Assembly: GCA_002812745.2 (NCBI GenBank) | Contig: NCSJ02000010.1 | Span: forward strand, 62,001 to 126,000 | DNA: 64,000 bases | Origin: Scytalidium lignicola | Taxonomy: Eukaryota > Ascomycota > Leotiomycetes | Direction: 5' to 3' | Shown here: piece after piece, positions 1 through 11,257 of the stretch | How positions within the stretch are numbered: the first letter of the stretch is position 1 | Layout: each line of letters opens with the position of its first letter | Notes under the pieces: model-generated | Told to the model about the DNA's origin: nothing | What the model saw: the letters and a program-made list of their open reading frames with translations, nothing else | Databases searched by the model: none | Made by a program: the position numbers and the translations under genes

Positions 1-989
1 TCGCTCCTGATATCTCAGCGTTTGAATTCTCCTCTGATATCATAAATGAGCCTTACAACTGGAGTGAGATAGGGCATCCTAAGCAATCAGACCCTACCGT
101 GGCAGGCAATAAAAAGACCCATGCTACCTTCTATTCTGTTAGTCATGGATTAAGAGTCCAGTTGCTATTAGAAAAGATTGACGCTCAAAATCATATTGCA
201 TATCTAGCGTGTCGACGTCGTGGACTAGAAAACACCTGCCTAACCATACAGCTGTTTTTAGACCTAAGTACTGGACGATATAGTCGAGGCTGGAAAGATG
301 GTATCCACATTAACAGAGATTGCCAACTACTTGAGAGAGTAGTTGATAGTCATTTGGGGTACAAGGTGACCCTTAACGATGTCTATATTGCTCAACCACT
401 TCCAGATATCGCACAGACAGACCGGCGTGTCAAGTGTAAGCCAGGATGGGATAGACATGACATTCGTCTATATGTTGATGATGAAACACTCCCAGCCACA
501 GGATTTGAAGTGGTTGATTATTGCCCTCTCTATGGAGATTGGGTTCATTCGGTGAAACAGTCTCAGTCACCACGCAGATCACAGCAGTTTCCACAACACT
601 TCAACTGTGCCATTATATACCGCGACAAGATTACTGATGAAAGATTTGCGATCTACTTAGAGACGGCGGGAGGCCCTGCAATTGGGGTGGTGGTTGATCG
701 TGTGAGTCACGCAACGCTGGCTACTGATATTATGGGGCGTTACAACAACCCTTATGAGTTCCGCGAGCCCTGGACAGATTTATCGACAAGTATGCTTATA
801 AAGCGGCTAGAGTCTGGAAAACAAGTTATATTAAGTATGAATGCTATTGAAGACAGTATCGTNAAAAAGTGCCGAAGGTTCGGTTGCAGTTCCTACTTAC
901 AAGGTTTGGATTACAGTCAAGAGGCCTTCAATATATATACTGAGTCGATCGCAAACACAATAGCTGGAGAAAAATTAGATTATAATTAA
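1..989 (+). CDS. HET-type incompatibility protein, C-terminal part (5' end outside window)
   Basis: The reading frame is open from base 3 to the TAA at 987-989, so the gene enters from the left and the start is not visible. The visible 328 or so residues have the look of the C-terminal region that follows the HET domain in many fungal heterokaryon-incompatibility-like proteins: a SHGLRVQLLL strand, then conserved stretches such as AYLACRRRGLEN, separated by variable loops. No HET domain itself is in view, so the assignment rests on resemblance of the tail only. A single N at 863 precedes a run of five A and gives one unknown residue; the frame continues on both sides. Such proteins belong to large accessory families and act in non-self recognition. 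It could instead be an unrelated orphan protein. Confidence 0.5.
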   Translation, partial: APDISAFEFSSDIINEPYNWSEIGHPKQSDPTVAGNKKTHATFYSVSHGLRVQLLLEKIDAQNHIAYLACRRRGLENTCLTIQLFLDLSTGRYSRGWKDGIHINRDCQLLERVVDSHLGYKVTLNDVYIAQPLPDIAQTDRRVKCKPGWDRHDIRLYVDDETLPATGFEVVDYCPLYGDWVHSVKQSQSPRRSQQFPQHFNCAIIYRDKITDERFAIYLETAGGPAIGVVVDRVSHATLATDIMGRYNNPYEFREPWTDLSTSMLIKRLESGKQVILSMNAIEDSIXKKCRRFGCSSYLQGLDYSQEAFNIYTESIANTIAGEKLDYN

Positions 990-1241
990 AGAAATTGTTA
1001 ATGTTTTATTCCAATTGAACCTCTACTAAGGTAGATCTAACATATAGTGCAAATTTTAGGCTAACTTAAGTCTATGACGAACATTGCTTTGCATAGGCTG
1101 CTTTATTAAACTTAGCCAGATTATTTGAGTAATAAACTCATTGTTATGTAAAAATTTGGTGGCTAGTGTATATCTGAATTTCCTACAAGCATGAAATGAC
1201 TTATTAAACTTATCAATGGTTCTATATCACCATCTACTAGT

Positions 1242-2984
1242 TTATACAGCTCTTCGGCCCTTCGATTCAAAGGGAAGTAAAATACTTAAGATAATTAGCA
1301 ATCCAAATAATGCTGCACACACAAACAACGGTGCAGTAGTTTCAACGTTTGCATAACTGCCAATAAGAACGCCTAGGATACCACCAACCCTATTCAATGC
1401 CACACAAACACCATAGCCGGTAGCCCGATGAGCAGCTGGGAGAATCTCAGGAGTATATGCATAGATAGTACCGTAATATATATTCCTGACCACTTCTTAG
1501 CTAATTTTTCAAATGACAATGCAAGAGGAGAAAAGAACTTACGATGCTGCAGAAATTGAAGCTGAGACACCAAGATTCTGAGCTGGAGTGGTGACTTGCG
1601 TATAACCGAATTGCAAGAGCATGGTAATCAACGCACCAATTGCCAATGTTCCTCTTCTTCCTATGAATTTCGTTTCCACTAGAACACCAGCAATAATGGG
1701 CCCAACCACACCTGCAATGTTGTTGATTGCGTAGTTCCTCCAAACTATGCTATTGCTATTCTCCCCGTCTTGTGCGCCTCGTGTTTTGAGATAGTATGGT
1801 AAGAAAACGTTGTAGAGAGGGCTGACCATCCCAATGACGAACCAATTCGCAAAAATCACTATTGTAGACCATGCTAGTTTCTTGGTCTGAAATAGGCCCT
1901 TGAAATGTAGCTTGATGCGTAAAGAAGACCATACAGATTTCTCGGAGTGTAGTACTATCCCCTCGGCTGCAAGTTGCTCAACTGTGAGACTGAAGCTGCG
2001 GTTATACTTTGCGGCCACGTCCTGTAGATTTTTAATAACTTCTTCATCCCTATTCTGTGATATAAGCCACCGCGGAGTTTGTACCATCTTTATCAATACA
2101 AGCCGGAATACTGCCATGACGATGACAAGGGCACCACAAGTAAAGTGGAGATAGCGCCAACCTGGGTTGTTTGAACGTGTACATTCTGCAACTGTATCAG
2201 TTGCAGGGCAGGAGTAGTTGCTCATAAACGCCCATGCTAGGAAACCTGTGACTGTATAGCCAACCGCCCACCAGACTGACATGAAAGTCACAAGCCATGC
2301 CCAGGCATGGGGTAAGAATTCGAGAAAATTTGTCGCGTCGAGGATATAATTCCCTCCAGCTCCAGCAGAATAGATTGCAACGCTAGAAATTTATGGTTAG
2401 TTACTTGGAATGTAGCTTGTTTGTAGTTCTTACATGGCGCAGAAGGAGATATAATTTGGCATAGCTCCTCCAATAAGCACGAATAAAGCACAGGAAAATA
2501 AACTCGTGTTAAAGGCTAATCGTCGACCGATAATATCTCCTGTAAAACCCCAGAGAATTGCGCCCACAAGGAGACCAACCTGAGATGCCAGAGCTACCCC
2601 CTTGATATGTTTGCTGGGGTTGCCAAATTCGGCTTCAACAGCCGGTTGTGAAATTGACTGACAAACTATGAGAAGCTGGAAAATAGACGAAAATATTAGT
2701 TATGTTTAGGGGGCACTTGGTACACAATCACAAACCGAATCGACTGCATATCCAAACCCGTTCAGAAAGAAGAGTTTCCAGTGGAAAGGGGTCATGCCAA
2801 TCTCATCTACGGCATTGTTAATCAGAATCATCTTTCTTTGTAAGACAGGGTCGACGGAAGAGGTATTCAAGATTTCCCGGCTTTCTTTAGAGCCATTGTT
2901 TGAGATGTCAACCACCTCAACCTCGTTGTCTGCATCTTTGCTGGCTAGTGAGCCTTTGACTTCATGGGTGATAGGCAAATCCAT
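1242..2984 (-). CDS. MFS transporter, SVOP/SV2-like
   Basis: Four exons: 2984-2736, 2675-2434, 2382-1543 and 1485-1242, giving about 524 residues, normal for a 12-helix major facilitator. The N-terminal helix segment FFLNGFGYAVDS, the loop motif GDIIGRR after helix 2, a conserved NYILDATNFLEFLP stretch and the hydrophobic helices that follow are typical of the fungal SVOP/SV2-like branch, which moves small organic solutes or ions across the plasma membrane. The introns are 60, 51 and 57 nt with GT donors and CAG or TAG acceptors. Joining them restores uninterrupted helices, which supports the model. The ATG at 2984 is the first in frame. Substrate unknown. No partner gene shares its promoter; the next gene (4.0 kb) is divergent. 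Confidence 0.85.
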
Positions 2985-3978
2985 GGCTACCAGTCACTTT
3001 GACAAGAAAAGTAATGGAAAGTTAAGAATACTAATCAATTATTTATATGGCTTTGTTTCGGGATGCCCGATTACTTGAAAGGAAATGATGCATATCCGCC
3101 TAAAGAAGCGTAATCTTCCAGGCCTTGGGGAGGCTCCAGGTTAGGATCCTTTGAGATAAGTGGTGAGCACGTAAGATGCTGCGAAGAGCATATCATAACC
3201 CTTGCTACGCCCTTGTTCTATCACGTCTTATCGCGCAGATGTTTGCTTAGTATCCTGCAGCTCAACATGGCGTCAAATCTGTTCTCCTATCATATTCGAG
3301 TAATACGCCAACGTCCATTGCAACGTGCATAATCAAGATAGCAGCCACGATGGAACTTCTGTATTCTAGACTACGGTTTTGCATGGTCTATACAAATGAA
3401 CGGAAGTATTTCTAGACAGGGATAGCGACTAGCTCTGAGTACTCTTCTTAAATAGGATGTTGATTCTATAGACAGCATGTGCTAGTAGAGAGCTCACTCA
3501 GCAAGTATGTGTCTATTACAATCAGTCTTTCCTTATTGGAGTAATTATATCCCTGGCACGACATTGAATTCTTAAAATGCGTGCTTGGGTAGGATTACTG
3601 GATCCGGGGTCTTGGCCGGCCCCCGAGACCACTATCTTCGAGGGAAAAGGGAAGAAAGCATGTAGATTAAGAGAAGCTCTCCATGTCGCTGTGTGGTTAC
3701 GGTATTTGACATGATCGTGGGTTGCTGCATGCGGTTACTGACAACCATACCGTAGGTCCATGGCGCATGCCGTATTATTTCTAATCCCCATAGATGGGGT
3801 AATTACGGGTTGAGGTGTGCGGGAGCGACCTCGCCCTTTATATGACTAGGTGTCATGACAGCCAGGCCCGCAACAGATATATCTGATATTCTTGCCCACC
3901 TACACAGACTAATTAACAGTATATTCTTTCTTATTGTAAATCACATTTAGAAGGTTTTACAGAGACTCGTATCCCAGC
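2985..3978. other. Intergenic region, divergent promoters
   Basis: About 1 kb between two divergently transcribed genes. No convincing coding frame, tRNA or repeat was seen. It probably holds both promoters. Confidence 0.5.
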
Positions 3979-5310
3979 ATGACTACACGAATAACGCCTG
4001 CTGTATTGGCATACGTGCCTCCGGATCCTCCTCTTAAAGAAGTAGTTCCACCAAAAGATCGAGCATTCTTTGCGGATCCCGAAAAGAAGTCTCTATTTGC
4101 GGCTGCTACGAGTGTAGATGACTTGACACCATATATCGGAACAGAGATCAAGGGCGTGCAGCTTAGCCAATTGACAGATGCTCAAAAGGATGAGTTGGCT
4201 TTGCTCGCTGCGGAGGTAGAGTATCCCCACTTAAGTAACTAAATAAGTCTCTGACTTCCAAAGCGTGGTGTAGTATTCTTCAGAAATCAAGACATTACTC
4301 TTGAACAGCAGCACGCGCTAGCGACTCATTATGGTGTCGTACGTTTGAATTCCCTAGCTGAAATATTATCTAAACTAACTCAAATGACAGCAAGATCGCG
4401 ATCCAAACCAAGAAGATCCAAGACATGTAACAATAATTGGTCGTGATAAGTGAGTAATCTTCACACTGGAGATTTCAGCGCTTGCATTTCTCCATCTGAC
4501 CGTCTATAGCGATATCCGTGCCTTCGGAGATCGATCTGCAGAATACCACAGTGATCATTCCTTCGAAATAAACCCACCATCTTACACTGCCCTGCGTCTT
4601 CTCAAAACACCACCCAATGGTGGTGATACCGTCTTTACAAGCCAAGTGGCTCTATTCGATAAGCTAAGCCCAACTTTCCAAAAACTATTTGAAGGGCTTC
4701 ACGGTGTTCACAGTTCCCATGTAAGCATCTGCGTTACCTGATTCACCAGGGGTAAAATATAATAACATTGAACTAGGCAAGTTATGCAGCATCGATAAAT
4801 GGTGGCGGCCACCCACACCGAGCTCCAATCGAAACTTTACACCCTCTAGTTCGCACGCATCCAGTCACTCTCCTCAAATCTCTCAACTACAACCCTAGCT
4901 TCATAACCCACATTGCCGAACTCAAAGGGCAAGAAAACGTCCATACTCTAGCTTTCCTCCGCGAACACCTCCTCTTCGCCGCTGACCTGACTGTCAAGTG
5001 GAGATGGGAAGCCGGAAGTGTTGCCTTCTGGGATAACAGGATTGTGGCTCATCGAGCGTTGCCAGGAGGTTATGATACGAGTTTACGGGAGGGCAAGAGG
5101 ATTGCTGTTCAAGCGGAGAGGCCATTCTTTGATCCTGAGAGGAGTGAGAGCTTGAGTGAACGGCAGGCGAGGTTGAAAGCTGGAGGCAAAGTGGTCTTGA
5201 AGACAAATGGCGTGGCTAAGGCAGTTAACGGTGCAGCTAAAGAAACAAACGGTATTACCGTTAACGGGAATGGGACTACTTTTAATGACGCTTTCCCAGA
5301 AGAGGCTTGA
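3979..5310 (+). CDS. TauD/TfdA-family Fe(II)/2-oxoglutarate dioxygenase
   Basis: Five exons, 3979-4215, 4264-4335, 4391-4449, 4510-4720 and 4777-5310, give about 370 residues, the usual size for fungal alpha-ketoglutarate-dependent taurine/sulfonate dioxygenase-like proteins. The iron ligands are visible as H-x-D in EYHSDHSFE and the distal His in RIVAHRALPGG. The arginine expected to hold 2-oxoglutarate follows in DTSLREGKRIAV. The family oxidises small sulfonates, carboxylates or amino-acid derivatives with loss of CO2 and succinate release; the substrate cannot be read from sequence. The second intron uses a weak GTCGTA donor, so that join is the least certain. The C-terminal tail is rich in Asn, Gly and Thr and looks disordered. 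It converges with the PLP enzyme gene at 5630. Confidence 0.85.
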
Positions 5311-5629
5311 ATAAGTGGATCATCTGATTACTTATCAGAATTGTTATTTATACTCTTCAATATTCAAATTTTGGGAGTATTTAATAACTCCCAAGCAACT
5401 GCAACCTATCTTATAGTAGTGTGTGACGTTGAATAGTCATTCTACACTAAGGTGTATAATGATATTTAGAAGTAATGTGGTGCGGTTTACTTATCTCTGT
5501 TATTAATAATTAGTAGCAGAATAATCAAGCTGGGTATCTGTAAGTTAAGCAAACTATTTAATCTCTTTTGCCATTCAGGGCGGCGAGCTACTGAATACAT
5601 GACTCCTATGATTTAACCATTTTGCTCCA

Positions 5630-7025
5630 TTAAACTTCACCCTTGTTGACCCTCTCGCAAAGTTCTTTTAACCTGAACCCAATCCACTCGAAACTATCCT
5701 CCTCCAGATAGATTTGTGCACTCAGGCGAACCCATAAGATATCCGCATGAAATGCAATCTGTAAGTAAGTATCAAACTCCTTTACTGCAGTCAAATTCAG
5801 CCACTTTTGGATCTTTCCTGCGTCAGCAGTAGAGAAGATCTTGTTACTCCCTTCAGTTTCACTTCCCTCCCCTTGAATAGCCTTAAATTTGACAGGTAAT
5901 TCAATATTAGCAAAACAACAACCTCTCATAGTCCCGCTTTCAGTATCCATGACTTGAGTCCCCAAAATCTCAGCCACCCGTTTTCCACCTACTTTCGCAA
6001 GATTAAAACAGTACTTCCTGATAGCTTCCTCTCCACCGCAGACTTCTTGTCTAAATTTAATGGCAGTTGGTACACAGAAGTATGGCGTGTAGTCCGTTGT
6101 CGCCACAAATTCAAATAAATAGACAAAGCGTGACTTGCGGGTTTGATCAGGAGGTCCTGAGAGATATTGATAACCGTGAGATGTAGGAAGACTGGTGCGA
6201 ATAAGGTGTTGATTGCGTAGAGGAACGTGGAAAATTGCGCATCCACGAGGTGTATAGAGCCATCTATCTTAAGTTTTAGCATCTTGTTGCAAAGGAAAGC
6301 TAAAGAGGCAAGAGAAACTTCGACTTGTGAAATCTAGAAGGAACATACTTATGGCAGTTGCTCACAAAGAAATCCGGGCCAACGCTTCCAAGATGAGTTA
6401 AATCAATTTGTCCAATGCCATGTGCACCATCAATCAGACTCAACACATCCATCTCTTTGCACGCTTTCACCAGGACCTCCCATGGCATCCTGGCACCGGG
6501 GAATGTCAAGACGGTATCGAACATTGCAAGCCTGACATTCTTCCCCTCACTCCTTACTGTCTTCACGGCCGCCTTCAGCCTCTTGACAATCTCATCGTCC
6601 TCAATCGGGTACTCTAAATCAATACAGACTGTCTCTAAAGGTTCCTGCTCTTGAATTGAAGCTAAAGTCTTGTGACAGGCTCCATAAATGGTACTGAAAT
6701 GAATAACCACATCTCCTTTCTCCCATTTTAGATTCCGAAGCACGGTGTTTACTGCCGTGGTTGCGTTTGGCACAAATACGACCTCCTCTACGTCGACCCC
6801 GAGTAATGGAGCAATTGCCTGCCGGGACTGATCAACTAGATTTGGGAGATCGTATACAATGAACGTATCCGGCCGTTCGTGACAGAGCTTCGTAAGAGCG
6901 TCTTGATGCTGCTGAACTACGTCTGGGAAGGCGCCAAAGGAGCCATGGTTGAGCGGGGTGTAGGAGGGGTGGAATCGGAAATGCACCTGTCGCATTGAGC
7001 GTCCAAAGGGCGGTTTGACTGTCAT
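5630..7025 (-). CDS. PLP-dependent class V aminotransferase-fold enzyme (isopenicillin-N-epimerase/LolT-like)
   Basis: Two exons, 7025-6349 and 6263-5630, join across an 85-nt intron to about 436 residues. Class V hallmarks are present: the N-terminal LNHGSFGAFP phosphate-cup region, LIDGAHGIGQ with the Asp that binds the pyridine nitrogen and the adjacent His, and the Schiff-base lysine in SNCHK followed by W. That lysine codon is split by the intron. The C-terminal small domain follows without breaks. Relatives include isopenicillin-N-epimerase-like proteins, the loline enzyme LolT and fungal C-S lyases of ergothioneine synthesis; which one applies is not resolvable here. The reaction is likely racemisation or C-S/C-C cleavage of an amino-acid derivative in the cytosol. 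The neighbouring dioxygenase (3979-5310) converges with it, a pairing that could reflect one small pathway but may be chance. Confidence 0.85.
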
Positions 7026-7887
7026 GGTTGCAGATCTTTCTGTCCTTGAAATTTTACTTCTACAACAAGTGGCCTTGAGGAGCTTGTACCGTGTTCTAAA
7101 TCTATAACTAGCTAGATGACAGCAAATTCTGTTTGGTCTAGCACTAATAATAAATCAGCCATCCCCACTTTTGGCAGGTACTATTACATCAAAATATAAA
7201 GACAGAAAACAAAAGAGAATCAATGGGATATATAGTATATATATGACCGTTGAATTTTTCTAGAAGGAATGGGAGTCGTTATTTACTTAAATAGGTATCG
7301 AAGGTAATGGAAGTGAATCAAGTGATGGAGAGAAAGAGAGAAATTGGAATGGCCAGCACTCGAAGGAAACAAACATAAAAGAATGTTGTAGTATTATTTA
7401 ATCTGAAATAAAATTTCTTAATAAAAGGTTAATAAAGACGTTTGGATGGATTTAATTAATCGTATACTAACNTTTTTATTTGGTAGCTAGATAATAATAA
7501 AGTTTAACGCTTAGGCTGGGAAGCAGTTAGAAGAAAGAGTGTGAATGAGATCGGGAAAACAGATGACATCCAAACAATAACTTTATATCCTCCAGTTAGG
7601 GATCATTTTGGCTTTTCTATCTAGNAAAACGTCCACTTGAAATGAAATAAAGGGGAAATGACTTGATGTGGTCACGTGTTTCTTGTGATGTAGCACCGGA
7701 TATCACCGATTAGTCATCATTGTGCCTCTCGTACTTATTTGAACAAATCCCCACATTCCCGCTGATTCCCAACTTTTCACGTTCTCCCCAACTCACATCG
7801 CGAGGGGCGAGATTCAATACAACATCCCTTAGATCGTCTTGTTGGTGTCGCCACGGGTCTGAGAGGCCCGTAGAAAACTATACAGCC
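7026..7887. other. Intergenic region with two single N positions
   Basis: About 860 nt of AT-rich non-coding sequence between the divergent aminotransferase-fold and bZIP genes. It contains single Ns at 7472 and 7625, each directly before a homopolymer. No coding frame, tRNA or clear repeat was seen. Confidence 0.5.
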
Positions 7888-8738
7888 ATGCCAGCCACCA
7901 CGACCACCGTCACGGCATGCCCAAGATACACCGGGCAAATCTTCTACCAGCCAAGCTTATCACTCTTTGCAACCGAGCCTCCATGGGAGCAACTCTGAAG
8001 ATTTTCAAAATTATCAAAGCGATTACTATGCCCTTGACTTCGATTACGCGCGAGGGCAAGTCATTAGCACATTTGCGACCGCACCCGGATACAATGTCGC
8101 CACGAATGATTTTGAACTCTTCGATCTCGATGCCTCTGCCAATGATCCCTGGTTGCCTGAAATGGTAACGGCCAATAGCTCTCTGGATTTCTCTTTTCAT
8201 AACACTTGCTCACCTGATTTCGCCTCTCCTGCATACAACAATATATCCTCTTCTTTGTCACTAACTGCCGAGGGCGTGGACTGCGCGCCACACCCCACTA
8301 ATACACCAAACTATCAATCCTTAAACAATCTAGACCAAGGTACGTCTATATATAGCTGAGTTGATCTCTCCAGGCTAGTCTAATCTTATCTTTGCAGTCT
8401 CAGTGTCTTGCTCCGCCGACAATATCACTACTACGTCTTCCAACCCCAGTCCTACAATGTCAAAGCAATCCTCCTCTTCCTCGATCACCAAACCATCCCG
8501 GGGTGGCGCAAGGAAGAAAGCTTCAACCTCACTAAACGCCAGCGCCATAGAGAAGCGCCGAAGTAATACTCTCGCCGCCCGTAGATACCGCCAAAAACGC
8601 CTCGATCATGTCGAAGAATTGGAGGCAGCGCTGGCAGCGACAATTAATGAAAGAGATGAGCTCAAAGTCAGGGTTGCGCGCCTGGAAGGCGAATTGGGTG
8701 GATTGAAGGAATTGCTAAAAACTGGAGTGCGGAGCTAA
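7888..8738 (+). CDS. bZIP transcription factor, GCN4/CPC1-like
   Basis: The 3' exon 8398-8738 encodes the DNA-binding end: EKRRSNTLAARRYRQKR is a classic bZIP basic region (N-x3-A-x2-R pattern), followed by a leucine zipper (EELEAAL...RVARLEGELGGLKELL). The upstream exon, ending at 8339, encodes an acidic, aromatic region rich in D/F/W, typical of an activation domain. The 58-nt intron 8340-8397 has a GTACGT donor and TTTGCAG acceptor. The 5' end is a problem. The coding frame of the activation region has a stop at 7871 and no ATG before 8161, while the plausible start ATG at 7888 (MPATTTTV...) lies in another frame. No intron joins them, so a one-base indel between 7888 and about 7960 is suspected. 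Likely a nuclear regulator of amino-acid or stress metabolism. Confidence 0.75.
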
Positions 8739-9643
8739 GGACAATCAAATTGCAAATGGAAAGTTAGCTAAGATGGGTAATAAGATGGAGTTGGAATAAT
8801 AATAATATTTGGCTTCCTATGTTCAGACGATGTCGGTTGTATGGTACACGGAACTGTCTGTTCAGGACAATAATTCATATCAGCAAAATGATTTTCGTCA
8901 TTATAAGGGTATCGAGTCGCATTGAAAGGCCAGTGAAATACGATGTGTTGACTTACCAGTGCTTGAAATTAATGCCATCTCTTCGACGCTCAACTTCGGA
9001 ATCACAGATCTGCTTGAACCCAAATGATTACAATCACAGCGAATAGATATTCAAATACCATTTATTCTTTCTCTATATACTTTTTTAAAATACATGTATC
9101 ACACTCTACATCATTCCGTGCTTCCTAGTTAACACTGCTAAACACCTCACTATAGCTACTTATGATGAAGATACAAATCACCAACTATCATCATGAGTCG
9201 AGATCAAAGTACATGGAGGAATTTACATTGAGTTACTCGTATACAAGATCACCGCAAAATGTTTGTTTAACAGATGTAACTGTAACTCCATTGTAATGAG
9301 GACATTATTGGTCCAGAAAGATGACGGCTGTGCCGCTTGAGTTATGTCATAGTTAATTATGATGAGTTCAAATGAGTCATTTCTGATCATCGTGTTCGGT
9401 TCGGATCACGGCGCTCTTTGATTCGACACACTGAGCCAGGGCAATTGAAACGAAAGGAGTATCATTTGGATTACCCGGATAATTGGAATTTAAAATCTGA
9501 CGATTGAGTTTCAAGGCAAATTATCATATGTAAGGTCTGATAGAAGATTTTGAATGAGCATTGAGCTGTCGGCTTGAATTTTTTATTTATTTGTAAATTT
9601 TTGGAATATGTGGATAAATAAAAGCCATCACTACAACCAATCA
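8739..9643. other. Intergenic region upstream of tRNA
   Basis: About 900 nt without a supportable gene. Short open frames here have no recognisable domain or coding character. Confidence 0.4.
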
Positions 9644-9714
9644 GCATCAGTGGTTTAGTGGTAAAATCCATCGTTGCCATCGATGGGCCCCGTGTTCGAT
9701 TCACGGCTGATGCA
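9644..9714 (+). tRNA. tRNA-Gly (anticodon GCC)
   Basis: A 71-nt cloverleaf. The acceptor stem GCATCAG pairs with CTGATGC, followed by discriminator A. The D arm carries the A-box TGGTTTAGTGG. The anticodon stem CATCG/CGATG closes loop TTGCCAT with anticodon GCC. The T arm CCGTG-TTCGATT-CACGG carries the B-box GTTCGATTC. A T-rich tract begins four bases downstream and serves as the RNA polymerase III terminator. No intron. Confidence 0.95.
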
Positions 9715-9716
9715 TG

Positions 9717-9724
9717 TTTTTTTT
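9717..9724 (+). terminator. Pol III terminator of tRNA-Gly
   Basis: An uninterrupted run of T directly after the mature tRNA 3' end, the standard RNA polymerase III stop. Confidence 0.75.
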
Positions 9725-9900
9725 GTTTTGCTTTGCTTTATTATTTTTTAATATTTTTTTATTCTTTCTAATCATTTTACATATAATGTTATTATACTTA
9801 ATAGATATATTCCCAAAGTTCACAGTTGAAGAATCTCGATTACCTTAAACTCTCATATTCCTCAACCCGTAATAATGACAGCGTGATAATTAAATTTAAT

Positions 9901-10751
9901 TCAAACTACCGGCACTGGATGTGTCTTAATATAGTTGGCCCGTTCCATTACAGCCATGGCATCACCGACGAGATCCAACACATCGCTAATCTTCTCAAAC
10001 GTACGATTCTCATATCTGTAGAACCGTACCTGGAGACCAATCTGGATCATGGCAAAGAAGTTTTTAGTATGACCATCATTGTTCCGACAAACATTCTCAA
10101 GATGCTGTTCTACCAATTCCCAAGGTTCCCCCAATCTCCTGCATTCGGTGAGAAGGAACATGTGTTCGTGGAAAACCCCATCATCATCAAGCAGAGGAAA
10201 AAGTTGAAGTACAATAAATCTAGAACGAAAAGAAGGGGTTAACGACTCTCGTATAACCCAGTATCCGCTCTTACTAGTGAAGAGGATATGTAAAAGTGAA
10301 TTTAAAACCCGATGGTAAAGGTGTTCAGGCGAGTCTGGTGTTTTCTGGACCAATGACAGATGTGCCTTCAGAAGACGATCATCAAGGTAGGTCCGAGGAG
10401 GTGGAGGATATGGGTCGTTTAAACGGGCACGGCCGGTCCGTTGGTTGTTCCTAGAGGGGTGATTGTTAGAGTCTGTGACAGTATATCCTGGGACTATTAC
10501 CATTGTGGCCAGGCTTTAGTGGTGTCGAGAGCCCATACATCCTGGGTTTGTTAGTCAGTCGAGTTGACTCAAAATTTTAATTTGTTTATTAAGCCTCTTA
10601 CTCCTTCACCATCCTCCCAACCTTTAGGAATTCCGAGAGTTTCTTCTTGGGTGGCGTCGTTGCAGTAATATACCTGTCCTACCGCGTTTGAGTACTGATG
10701 CCACAGATTTCCTGAAAGCGGCCCCAGATCATATCTCGTGCTCGGTGGCAT
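9901..10751 (-). CDS. Small WW-domain-like protein of unknown function
   Basis: Three exons, 10751-10602, 10541-10501 and 10450-9901, splice to about 246 residues. The short middle exon of 41 nt and both joins keep one frame, and all acceptors are YAG. Residues about 15-45 (W...Y...GQVYYCNDATQEE...IPKGW) resemble a WW fold: a first Trp, the paired Tyr-Tyr of strand 2, Asn-Asp, and a closing Pro/Trp. WW domains bind proline-rich peptides. A PYPPPPRTY stretch just downstream could be an internal ligand. The rest is alpha-helical with no family I recognise. Function unknown. The match is weak because the C-terminal half of a canonical WW motif is altered. Confidence 0.6.
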
Positions 10752-11257
10752 AATGATGTAGAGAAATCCTGATGAAAATTACGCATGTATAAAGTCAATG
10801 ATGGTGGATTGTCAAGCGGATGGCTTGGTTTTACGTGGTCTGTATGGTGGAAGGCATGGCATGGTTGGTTGCAGTGCTGAGCCGCACAACTAATCTAAGC
10901 ATGAAGAACGAAGAAATTCTCTGGACCTCTAATGCTTGTGCGCTCCGCCATCACAGGCGCAATTTTCTGGGCTTGATGGATGCATCAATATATGCACTGC
11001 TAGAGAAAGCCACAAGGGAACATCGGGTGTCGAAAAAGCGGCCACCTCCTGTAAGTACAGAGGAATTGTTGCAATGACATCTCACGTCGCGGCAGCCAAA
11101 CTGCGCTTTCCTTTAGGGGTAGAATATCTGATGGTACTTAGCATTATAATGTGCAATATAACTCAAAATTACTCATTAATCAATTACTAAATTAGATTTA
11201 CAGATTTTACAATTCCATACATAATCGCCAACCCATTGCAACACAAACACAAGCCGA
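10752..11257. other. Intergenic region
   Basis: About 500 nt upstream of the WW-like gene and downstream of the tannase gene, both on the minus strand. Short open frames at 10820-11190 show no domain and are not called. Confidence 0.4.
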
